From Candidatus Omnitrophota bacterium (GTDB taxonomy: Bacteria > Omnitrophota > Koll11 > JAHIPI01): a stretch of 14,553 bases of DNA. Made by a program: the position numbers and the translations under genes. Below are positions 1-5,820 of this stretch, in pieces. Positions within the stretch are counted from its first letter, which is position 1; each line of letters begins with the position of its first letter. A model generated the notes under the pieces. That model was not told the DNA's origin and ran no database searches. It saw only the letters and a list, made by a program, of their open reading frames with translations. The DNA lies in assembly GCA_028718265.1 (NCBI GenBank), contig JAQUMG010000019.1, positions 1-14,553 of the forward strand, written 5' to 3'.

Positions 1-125
1 TTGAGGCAGGGGATATAATCTCAACCGGTACGCCCAACAGAACAGGGCCGATGGCCGTAGGCGATAAGATAGAAATAAGGATAGAAAAAATCGGCTCACT
101 GATTAACGCGGTCATAAAAAAATGA
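1..125 (+). CDS. Fumarylacetoacetate hydrolase family protein, C-terminal fragment
   Basis: Only the last 40 codons are present; the gene runs off the left edge, and the first two bases finish a broken codon. The frame from base 3 reads GDIISTGTP, then GPMAVGDKIEIRIEKIG, then a TGA stop at 123-125. The GDxIxTGTPxxxGP stretch followed by a 'GD-x-[IV]-x-[IV]-x-I-x-x-[IL]-G' strand pattern is the usual C-terminal end of the FAH fold (FAH, HpcE-type isomerases and hydrolases, acylpyruvases). The substrate cannot be told from this piece, since the metal-binding residues lie upstream. The stop overlaps the next start as ATGA (122-125), so the two genes are probably translationally coupled. Confidence 0.75.
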   Translation, partial: EAGDIISTGTPNRTGPMAVGDKIEIRIEKIGSLINAVIKK

Positions 126-577
126 TACTGATCAGCGGCTGTTTAAGCGGCGACAATGCTTTTTATAATGGCACGCGAAAAGTAAATCCAGAAATACGTA
201 AGCTTGTTGAGAACGGCGAAGCCATTCCCGCTTGCCCTGAATTACTCGGTGGATTACTAATCCCGCGGGAGCGGAGTGAAATCGTCGGCGGCACAGGCAA
301 AGATGTGCTTTTGGGCAAATGTAAAGTCACAACCGAATGCGGAAAGGATGTTACGCGAAGCTTTGTTAAGGGAGCAGAGACTGTTCTTGCAATAGCAAAA
401 AAACACGGTATAAAAATGGCTGTGTTAAAATCCCGTAGCCCCGCTTGCGGATGCGGCGAGATATGCGACGGTACTTTTACCGGCAAATTAATAGCAGGTG
501 ACGGCGTAACTTGTGCCTTGCTCAAGATGAATAACATAGAAGTAATAAGTGATCTCCAGTTTCTCAAACCTAAATAA
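122..577 (+). CDS. DUF523 / TudS-like iron-sulfur protein
   Basis: This 151-residue protein matches DUF523 over its full length. Landmarks are the N-terminal ISGCLSG (Cys7), ACPELLGGL (Cys38), RERSEI, a GKDVLLGK strand, DVTRSFVKGAE, LKSRSPACGCGE (Cys109 and Cys111) and DGTFTGKLIAGDGVT. In the characterised DUF523 protein TudS, a 2-thiouracil desulfidase, three cysteines at equivalent positions hold a [4Fe-4S] cluster whose free iron takes the substrate sulfur. Cys7, Cys38 and Cys109 fit that pattern. Thiouracil as the substrate here is inference, because most DUF523 members are untested. The ATG overlaps the stop of the upstream FAH-family gene, so no separate ribosome site is needed. No clear terminator follows; an 83-base gap with a promoter leads to the next gene. 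Confidence 0.85.
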   Translation: MILISGCLSGDNAFYNGTRKVNPEIRKLVENGEAIPACPELLGGLLIPRERSEIVGGTGKDVLLGKCKVTTECGKDVTRSFVKGAETVLAIAKKHGIKMAVLKSRSPACGCGEICDGTFTGKLIAGDGVTCALLKMNNIEVISDLQFLKPK

Positions 578-620
578 ACCCGGTAAATGCACCGCGCCCC
601 TTAGTTCTCTTTAAAAACTC

Positions 621-649
621 TTGAAATTACCCGCTGTCTGTAGTAGAAT
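621..649 (+). promoter_or_regulatory. Sigma-70 promoter for the DUF362 operon
   Basis: TTGAAA at 621-626 and TAGAAT at 644-649 are separated by exactly 17 bases. The expected transcription start is near 656, only about five bases before the ATG at 661. No Shine-Dalgarno sequence fits in between, so the message would be leaderless or nearly so. Confidence 0.65.
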
Positions 650-660
650 ACTACCTATAA

Positions 661-1734
661 ATGAGTACTGTATATTATATTCAGTTAAAACGGGGGGAAG
701 AGCGCTCCTCGGTCATAAATAAAACTATCAAGATGCTGAATAAAGCCCCTTTTCTTGAATTAATGAAAGCTACTGATCTTGTAGGTATAAAGATACATTT
801 CGGCGAAAAGGATAATAGGGGACATATACAAGCGGATATAGTCAAGCATATCGCGGATCGTTTAAAGAAAAAGTCAGCGCGAGTCTTCGTAACAGATACT
901 AATACTCTCTATATAGGGTGTCGCTCTAACTCCGTTGACCACATGAAAATAGCCGATGAGCACAAATTCAGTTTAACAAACATAGGTATACCGGTAATAA
1001 TCGCCGATGGTTTGACCGGCAGGAATTTCACGGCGGTCACAGTAAACGGCAGACATTTTAAAAACGTAAAAATCGCTTCGGACATAGTGCATACTGATTT
1101 TCTTTTGTGTCTTTCTCATATGACCGGTCACATGCAGACCGGCTTCGGTGCGACTATAAAAAATCTAGGCATGGGGTGCGCTTCCAGGGCCGGCAAGCTG
1201 GAGCAGCATTCTAATGTCTTGCCGGAAGTCTCCCCGGCTAAATGCATAGGCTGCAAGACATGTCTGAAGTGGTGCCCGGCAGACGCCATCATTATGGAGG
1301 GACGAAAAGCCGTTATAATAAAAGATAAATGTATCGGCTGTGGCGAATGCACCGTTGCCTGTAAAGTAGGCGCAATAGAAATAAAGTGGAGCGAAAGCAT
1401 CAAGGTGCTGCAAGAAAAAATGGCGGAATATGCCTCTGGCGTCGTAAAAGCTCTGACGCCGGAGAAAATGTATTACTTGAATTTCTTGACTCATATAACA
1501 AAAGATTGTGACTGCATGGCCAAGGACGAGCCTCCGGTATGCGCAGACTTGGGTATAATGGCATCGACTGATCCGGTAGCCCTTGATCAGGCTTCCGTAG
1601 ACGCATTACTAAAGTCGAATAATTGCGATATCTTTAAAAAGGGCTACCCGCAGATAGACTGGTCAATTCAGTTAAAACACGCGGAATCAATAGGCATGGG
1701 CAGTACAAATTATAAACTTGAAACCCTTGCATAA
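661..1734 (+). CDS. DUF362 domain protein with two [4Fe-4S] ferredoxin motifs
   Basis: This 357-residue protein has a split DUF362 domain. The N-terminal part (about 1-180) contains VGIKIHFGEK and VFVTDTNTLYIG and ends in SHMTGHMQTGFGATIKNLGMG. The C-terminal part (about 285-345) contains DLGIMASTDPVALDQAS. Between them sit two complete cluster motifs: CIGCKTCLKWCP (Cys195, 198, 201, 205) and CIGCGECTVACKVGAIE (Cys224, 227, 230, 234). DUF362 proteins with this ferredoxin insert are common in anaerobes and are usually annotated as 4Fe-4S-binding proteins. Their reaction is not established, so an electron-transfer role is inference. There is no signal peptide, so it is likely cytoplasmic. It is the first gene after the 621-649 promoter; the HIT gene follows 30 bases later. 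Confidence 0.88.
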   Translation: MSTVYYIQLKRGEERSSVINKTIKMLNKAPFLELMKATDLVGIKIHFGEKDNRGHIQADIVKHIADRLKKKSARVFVTDTNTLYIGCRSNSVDHMKIADEHKFSLTNIGIPVIIADGLTGRNFTAVTVNGRHFKNVKIASDIVHTDFLLCLSHMTGHMQTGFGATIKNLGMGCASRAGKLEQHSNVLPEVSPAKCIGCKTCLKWCPADAIIMEGRKAVIIKDKCIGCGECTVACKVGAIEIKWSESIKVLQEKMAEYASGVVKALTPEKMYYLNFLTHITKDCDCMAKDEPPVCADLGIMASTDPVALDQASVDALLKSNNCDIFKKGYPQIDWSIQLKHAESIGMGSTNYKLETLA

Positions 1735-1764
1735 CGCAAAATTAAACTTGCGCTCGGAGAAAAA

Positions 1765-2121
1765 GTGACTGCAAGCAAAAATGATTGCATATTTTGCAAA
1801 ATCGCCAATAAAGAAATGCCCGTGCAATTAGAATACGAGGATGGTGTCGTGGCGGCATTTAAAGATAAAAATCCCCAGGCACCTGTACATATACTTATCG
1901 TACCCAAAACACATATACCCAGTATAAACAACGCCACGGAAAGGGATACAAAGTTGCTAGGAGATATATTGATATCTTCTAAAAATATAGCCGCAAAACT
2001 AAAGATATCGGATTCGGGTTACCGCCTGGTAATAAACTGCGGCCGGGGCGGGGGACAGCTCGTCGATCATTTGCATCTGCATCTTTTAGGCGGCCGGACT
2101 TTTAGCTGGCCTCCGGGCTAG
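1765..2121 (+). CDS. HIT family (HINT-like) nucleotide hydrolase
   Basis: This 118-residue protein has the complete histidine-triad signature DHLHLHLLGGR, with His102, His104 and His106; the middle histidine is the nucleophile in this family. Near the N-terminus CIFCKI (Cys8, Cys11) with KTHIPS (His50) gives the zinc-site pattern seen in many bacterial HINT proteins. Family members hydrolyse nucleoside phosphoramidates or adenylates such as AMP-lysine. The exact substrate cannot be read from sequence. The start is GTG, chosen because GGAG (1756-1759) lies five bases upstream; an ATG at 1781 would remove the first six residues just before the first zinc cysteine. The PilZ gene follows within 20 bases. 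Confidence 0.93.
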   Translation: MTASKNDCIFCKIANKEMPVQLEYEDGVVAAFKDKNPQAPVHILIVPKTHIPSINNATERDTKLLGDILISSKNIAAKLKISDSGYRLVINCGRGGGQLVDHLHLHLLGGRTFSWPPG

Positions 2122-2138
2122 AAAAGAGGTTGAAAATA

Positions 2139-2495
2139 ATGGATAGGTTGAGCGAAAAAAGAAAAACACCGCGCGTAGAGGAAAAGTTGCCCATAAAGAT
2201 AATGGAGGGTGACCGCGGTATAGTAGTAGAGACGAAAAATATAAGCGCATCCGGAGCGTATTTAATAACGGATAAGCCGATGCCGCTCATGTCGAAGGTT
2301 ATGGTTACATTGCTTATTCCGGAGCCTGAAGGAAAAAATAATAAAGTACAATGCGGCGGAACGGTAGTGCGAACCACTCCTACAACACTTAATGACAAGA
2401 CTTTTTATGAAACGGCCATTTTCTTTGACGACATCACCGAAAAAACGAAAAATATGATTTCACGACACGTTAAAAATTTGATAGGGCAAAGCTAA
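2139..2495 (+). CDS. PilZ domain protein, soluble
   Basis: This is a 118-residue, essentially single-domain PilZ protein and a predicted c-di-GMP receptor. The two ligand motifs are intact: RxxxR as RKTPR (Arg8-Arg12) and [DN]xSxxG as NISASG (Asn34-Gly39). After them come the barrel strands, including KVMVTLLIPEPE and a GGTVVR strand. There is no membrane segment or partner domain, so it probably acts by binding another protein; the target is unknown. The ATG at 2139 is preferred over an in-frame TTG at 2130, because AGAGG (2125-2129) sits nine bases before the ATG and abuts the TTG. It lies between the HIT gene and the FakA-like gene with very short gaps. Confidence 0.88.
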   Translation: MDRLSEKRKTPRVEEKLPIKIMEGDRGIVVETKNISASGAYLITDKPMPLMSKVMVTLLIPEPEGKNNKVQCGGTVVRTTPTTLNDKTFYETAIFFDDITEKTKNMISRHVKNLIGQS

Positions 2496-2500
2496 TAGTC

Positions 2501-3442
2501 ATGGATCAATTTGTATGCAATGCCGGTCAGTTTCAAGCAGCCTTTTGCTACGGTACAAAGCAACTGGCTATAAATAAAGAGCTTATAAATTCGATCAATA
2601 TACTCCCCGTTCCCAACGGCAACACCGGTACCAATCTTCATAAAACATTATTATCTTCACTGCAGGAAATGACGGACGATGCCCATCTGGGTAATTTGGT
2701 ACAACAATGTGCCGGGGGCGCGCTTTTAGGCGCCAGCGGTTCATCCGGTGTCATATTAGCAAATTTTTTGATAGGCTTTGCCGAGACCATTGAAGACAAA
2801 GTAACTGCTCTGCCGAATGATATTTTACGCGCAGTCGGAAATGGGTACTTGAAAGCGAAAGCTGAAACAAGTGTAATTGCCGATGGAGGCATCTTGGACA
2901 TTGGTGCCGCACTTTATGATCACTTCTCAACCGAACAACCGGAAAATCAAACGCTGGAAGATACAGTTTCCTCTATACATAAAATCGCTTGCAATGCACT
3001 GGCGGCAATACCTGCAAAAAATCTTTTGTTTTCCAGAATGGGAATTAACGACGCCGGCGCCGCAGGACTTTTCCATTTTATAGACGGCGTATACCGATAC
3101 GCCGCAAAAAAACCTCTGGAGCGCAATATAGTACCATCCCGCAGCTTGTCTCTGGCGGATGATGCTGAAATAAAAGATACTCTGTATTCCATCGAATTTC
3201 TAATAAATAATGTAACGCTGCCGGTAGAGGATATAAAAAAATCTCTTTCGGATATAGGCGATCCTGTTTTACTTGCTTACGGAAAAGGCGACACGGTGAA
3301 GGTGCTCATTCGTACAACAGATCCGAAAAGGGTGTTCGACAGATCCGCAAGATTCGGAAGATCTGCGAGAATAAAAGTCGACGATCTTGTAGATGAGCGA
3401 AGATATTTTTTGTCAAAAATGCAGAATGAGGATATTCTGTAA
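2501..3442 (+). CDS. Short FakA-like (DAK2/DhaL domain) protein, probable pseudoenzyme
   Basis: This 313-residue protein resembles fatty-acid kinase subunit FakA (DAK2 phosphatase domain proteins, about 550 residues) in its first two domains. The DhaL-like domain covers about 10-205 with NSINILPVP, GASGSSGVILANFLIGFAE and MGINDAGAAGL. The middle domain covers about 225-300 with YSIEFLI, LSDIGDPVLLAYGKGD and the VKV...DP strand. The third FakA domain is absent. Key residues are changed: the family's PVPDGDTGTN, whose aspartates bind Mg-ATP, reads PVPNGNTGTN (Asn39, Asn41), and GARGNSG reads GASGSSG. Middle-domain positions that hold Cys and two His in FakA are Ser230, Leu269 and Arg271. Catalysis is therefore doubtful, and a binding or scaffold role is inference. 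It follows the PilZ gene by five bases. Confidence 0.75.
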   Translation: MDQFVCNAGQFQAAFCYGTKQLAINKELINSINILPVPNGNTGTNLHKTLLSSLQEMTDDAHLGNLVQQCAGGALLGASGSSGVILANFLIGFAETIEDKVTALPNDILRAVGNGYLKAKAETSVIADGGILDIGAALYDHFSTEQPENQTLEDTVSSIHKIACNALAAIPAKNLLFSRMGINDAGAAGLFHFIDGVYRYAAKKPLERNIVPSRSLSLADDAEIKDTLYSIEFLINNVTLPVEDIKKSLSDIGDPVLLAYGKGDTVKVLIRTTDPKRVFDRSARFGRSARIKVDDLVDERRYFLSKMQNEDIL

Positions 3443-3465
3443 AATTATTACGAACGGAGAGGTAA

Positions 3466-3882
3466 ATGGTAAACGAAGAAATAATAGTGCCGACTTTATT
3501 ATTTTCAGTCATGTGCGACGATGTAAGGAGGGAAGATAACGGAAAGTTTATCCTGATAGGGCTTTTCGAAACCATCGGTGCGAGGAAATTTCCCGCCATA
3601 CATCCGGCGTTATTTATAATGAATTGCTGGACAAGCGGCCTGGGTAATTTTAAACAAAGAAGCAGGATAATAAATAAAAACGGCAGTGTTCTGGCTGAAG
3701 ATAAGGAGACCGCCTTTTCACTAAACGACCTGAAGGCAAAACACAGGATTATTGCCCGTTTCAACGGCCTGAAATTCGACGTACCGGGGGAATATGCGGT
3801 GGAAGTGCTTTTAAACGGCGATTTAAAAGTAAGGTATCCGCTTTTAGTGAAAGAGGTGGAGGGGGATAAGCCTGCTTTTTGA
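3466..3882 (+). CDS. DUF6941 family protein
   Basis: This 138-residue protein matches the DUF6941 pattern. It has an early SVMCDDVRREDNGKFILIG strand pair, a FPAIHPALFI segment, and a closing GLKFDVPGEYAVEVLLNG followed by RYPLLV. The alternation of short hydrophobic strands suggests a small all-beta sandwich. The family has no established function, and none is assigned here. There is no signal peptide or membrane segment. The start is well supported by GGAG (3456-3459) six bases before the ATG. It is the last gene of the unit that starts at 661 and lies 23 bases after the FakA-like gene; the next gene has its own promoter at 3903. Confidence 0.75.
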   Translation: MVNEEIIVPTLLFSVMCDDVRREDNGKFILIGLFETIGARKFPAIHPALFIMNCWTSGLGNFKQRSRIINKNGSVLAEDKETAFSLNDLKAKHRIIARFNGLKFDVPGEYAVEVLLNGDLKVRYPLLVKEVEGDKPAF

Positions 3883-3902
3883 CATTTAAATGGCCGCTTA
3901 CC

Positions 3903-3931
3903 TTGACAAGCAAGCCATGATAGGGTATACT
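3903..3931 (+). promoter_or_regulatory. Sigma-70 promoter of the riboswitch/HD-GYP unit
   Basis: A consensus TTGACA (3903-3908) and TATACT (3926-3931) are 17 bases apart. Transcription should begin near 3938, giving a leader of about 184 bases before the ATG at 4122. That is far longer than any other leader in this window. Confidence 0.8.
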
Positions 3932-3955
3932 TAGTTGTACGCCAATAAGTTTGGG

Positions 3956-4077
3956 ATTAGGAAATATAAAATTATAAAAAGTAAGATTGTGCTTTATAGC
4001 AAAGCTCCGGGTCTTTGAATGGACTATTAGGCTTTGCAACATAGACGACAATCAAAGATGGCCGAGCTGCCAGTAAT
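3956..4077 (+). ncRNA. Candidate c-di-GMP-I (GEMM-I) riboswitch aptamer
   Basis: The leader carries the conserved blocks of the GEMM-I aptamer in order. They are AGGAAA (3959-3964), a short stem TATAAA/TTTATA (3965-3970 with 3993-3998), GCAAAGC (3999-4005), then CCGGGTCT (4007-4014), and AGATGGCCGAGCTGCC (4056-4071), close to the family's GAUAGCCGGGCUGCC-type 3' block. The main helix is well formed: AGCTC 4003-4007 with GAGCT 4064-4068, GG 4009-4010 with CC 4062-4063, and TCTTTGA 4012-4018 with TCAAAGA 4052-4058. The closing helix is weaker: ATTA 3956-3959 with TAAT 4074-4077 and GG 3960-3961 with CC 4070-4071. The GNRA-capped P1b hairpin is not recognisable; here that arm is AU-rich with a long loop. 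The downstream gene is a c-di-GMP phosphodiesterase. The call rests on motif recall and hand pairing, not a covariance-model search. Confidence 0.65.
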
Positions 4078-4092
4078 GGTAGGTCGGCTTTT
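4061..4092 (+). terminator. Intrinsic terminator in the HD-GYP leader, overlapping the aptamer
   Basis: GCCGA (4061-4065) pairs with TCGGC (4084-4088). After a G-G mismatch, CTGCC (4067-4071) pairs with GGTAG (4078-4082). The loop is AGTAAT and the hairpin is followed by TTTT. The left arm reuses bases 4061-4071 that the aptamer needs for its main and closing helices, so the two folds exclude each other. This is the layout of a ligand-relieved terminator. The U-run is short, so termination may be incomplete. Confidence 0.7.
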
Positions 4093-4121
4093 ATATTCGC
4101 ACGAAAGTTAGGTAACTAAAA

Positions 4122-5687
4122 ATGCAACTAGTCGAAAGTCAAAATACCTTAGATCTGCTGTATGAAAGCAACTCCGCAGCAATCGACAATATGAATGCGG
4201 GGCTTTGCCTAATCAGCCGAAATATGGAAATTATGTGGCTGAATAAGGTGCATCAGACCTGGTTTGGCCCAAGCAAAGATCTGGTAGGTAAAAAATGCTA
4301 TATGATTTTTGAAAAACGTGAGCACATATGCGATGGCTGCCCGGTAGCAAAGGTCTTCCGAGACAAAAAAACCCACATCAGTAACATACGCAGAGGCTTT
4401 ACGACCGACGGTGAAAAAAGATATTATCGTGTAGCGGCTTCCCCGATATTTAATTCGAACGGTGATATCGAAAAAGTGCTCGAGCTTGTAATAGACATCA
4501 CCGAACGGCGAAACTGCGAAGTAAAAGCGCGCAGGATAAGCGCCGGCGCTAAAAAGTTGAATAAAACATTAAAGAATATAGCTGATGAACGCGCAAGCGA
4601 ACTAAAACTTGCGGATGAAGAACTCAGAATTATTTTCGAACTCGGTAATAGACTAGTCTCCAGTCTTGATGTAAATGATGTTCTGCAAACCATAGTGAAT
4701 ACCGTTCCCAGTTTTCTTAACGTATCCGGATGCATAGTCCGCGTGTTTGACAACGCAAAAGCCAGCTTAACATTGGAGGCGGCTTCCGGTTTAAGCAAAG
4801 ATTTCATAGAAGGTGCGCGCTCGCTGAAGATAGGAGAAGGGGTATCCGGTATGGTAGCCGAAAGCGGTATGCCGATATCTATACCGGATGTTATGCATGA
4901 TAGTCGCGTCAGATATTATGAAGAATGTTGCAAGGAAGGCATTCGTTCTTTGCTCGCCGTTCCGATCGCTTTTAAAAGTAAAATACTCGGCACCATTATT
5001 GCCTATTCGAAAAACATAAAACATTTTACGGCATCCGAGATAAACCTTATTTCTACTTTTGCCATCCATGCTGCCATAGCGCTAAACAATGCGACATTGC
5101 ATAATAAAATACAATTAAGCTACTACAGCACAATTGCCGCGCTGGTAAAGGCCGTGGAGGCAAAAGATCCTTACACGTCGGGCCACTCAGAACGTGTCAC
5201 GACATATGCATTTAGAGTTGCCAAAGAAATGAATCTTGATCAAAAATCGCTGGAAGTTCTTACCTACTCCGGCAAATTACACGATATAGGTAAAATAGCA
5301 ATTCCGGACTTCATATTGCAGAAGCCCGGACCTTTAACCTCTATTGAAAAAGCCGAGGTAGAAACTCACCCAATAAAAGGTATCCATATGATACTTCCTA
5401 TTAAGTTTCTTGAGAAATGCCTGCCCGTTATAAGGCATCATCATGAGAGATATGACGGCAATGGCTATCCCGACAAGCTAAAGGGCGATGAAATACCTGT
5501 CCTGTCCCGGATACTTGCGGTAGCGGATGCATTTGATGCGATGATCAGCGAAAGACCATACCGAAAAAGCATCAAAGTGAGCGAAGCACTACTTGAGATA
5601 AAGAAAAATTTAAAAAGCCAATTTGACCCTCGTATAGGGGCCCTCTTTATTGATATACTTCAAAAGCAGTACAATTCTGTCCACTAA
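4122..5687 (+). CDS. PAS-GAF-HD-GYP cyclic di-GMP phosphodiesterase
   Basis: This 521-residue signalling enzyme has a PAS domain (about 15-130, ending in VIDITERR), a coiled-coil linker (about 132-170), a GAF domain (about 170-325) and a C-terminal HD-GYP domain (about 335-515). The HD-GYP core is intact: GHSERV, LHDIGKIAIPD (His387-Asp388), THPIKG, HHHERYDGNGYP (GYP at 448-450) and ADAFDAMISERPYR. These are the metal and signature residues of active c-di-GMP phosphodiesterases, which cleave c-di-GMP to pGpG or GMP. The PAS domain carries HICDGCP (Cys70, Cys73), which could bind a metal or sense redox state. There is no membrane segment, so it should be cytoplasmic. Expression appears to be set by the riboswitch-terminator leader. 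The ribosome site is weak (AGG at 4110-4112). A separate promoter follows the gene. Confidence 0.93.
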   Translation: MQLVESQNTLDLLYESNSAAIDNMNAGLCLISRNMEIMWLNKVHQTWFGPSKDLVGKKCYMIFEKREHICDGCPVAKVFRDKKTHISNIRRGFTTDGEKRYYRVAASPIFNSNGDIEKVLELVIDITERRNCEVKARRISAGAKKLNKTLKNIADERASELKLADEELRIIFELGNRLVSSLDVNDVLQTIVNTVPSFLNVSGCIVRVFDNAKASLTLEAASGLSKDFIEGARSLKIGEGVSGMVAESGMPISIPDVMHDSRVRYYEECCKEGIRSLLAVPIAFKSKILGTIIAYSKNIKHFTASEINLISTFAIHAAIALNNATLHNKIQLSYYSTIAALVKAVEAKDPYTSGHSERVTTYAFRVAKEMNLDQKSLEVLTYSGKLHDIGKIAIPDFILQKPGPLTSIEKAEVETHPIKGIHMILPIKFLEKCLPVIRHHHERYDGNGYPDKLKGDEIPVLSRILAVADAFDAMISERPYRKSIKVSEALLEIKKNLKSQFDPRIGALFIDILQKQYNSVH

Positions 5688-5728
5688 ACCGATAGATGCA
5701 AACCTGCTTCGCCTCTTTCAAGATTGTC

Positions 5729-5757
5729 TTGCAAATGATATCTGCCCAGTGTATAAT
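5729..5757 (+). promoter_or_regulatory. Sigma-70 promoter for the membrane PilZ gene
   Basis: TTGCAA (5729-5734) and a perfect TATAAT (5752-5757) are 17 bases apart. The predicted start is near 5764, immediately before the perfect hairpin at 5768-5800. The gene therefore need not rely on readthrough from the HD-GYP gene. Confidence 0.78.
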
Positions 5758-5767
5758 AATGGCGTTT

Positions 5768-5800
5768 ACCCCGTTAGAGAACCATATTCTCTAACGGGGT
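5768..5800 (+). promoter_or_regulatory. Perfect 14-bp hairpin at the 5' end of the membrane PilZ transcript
   Basis: ACCCCGTTAGAGAA (5768-5781) and its exact complement TTCTCTAACGGGGT (5787-5800) flank a five-base loop. The hairpin starts about four bases after the predicted transcription start and is followed by only TTT before AATC. It lies 80 bases after the HD-GYP stop. It could be a terminator for that gene, a 5' stabilising stem on the next message, an attenuator, or an operator palindrome. Confidence 0.75.
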
Positions 5801-5820
5801 TTAATCACCGGAGGTTAAAA

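Noticed and set aside
163..567. Long antisense open frame opposite the DUF523 gene; others similar at 3306-3764, 3761-4051 and 7381-7791
   Set aside because: They lie opposite well-recognised genes or the structured leader, have no family motifs, and have compositions expected of complementary-strand shadows.
578..600. Small CGGT/ACCG hairpin after the DUF523 stop as a terminator
   Set aside because: Four base pairs and no T-run are not enough.
3892..3916. Imperfect inverted repeat around the -35 box at 3903 (GGC, GCTT / AAGC, GCC)
   Set aside because: Short arms with unequal interruptions and no T-run; too weak to call an operator or a terminator for the DUF6941 gene.
3938..4121. Other riboswitch classes (cobalamin, SAM, c-di-GMP-II) for the HD-GYP leader
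   Set aside because: No B12 box, SAM core or type II pseudoknot sequence was recognised; only GEMM-I blocks appear in order.
5650..5820. In-frame upstream extension of the membrane PilZ gene
   Set aside because: It overlaps the HD-GYP gene and passes through the promoter and hairpin, while ATG 5821 has a strong GGAGG and begins the membrane anchor.
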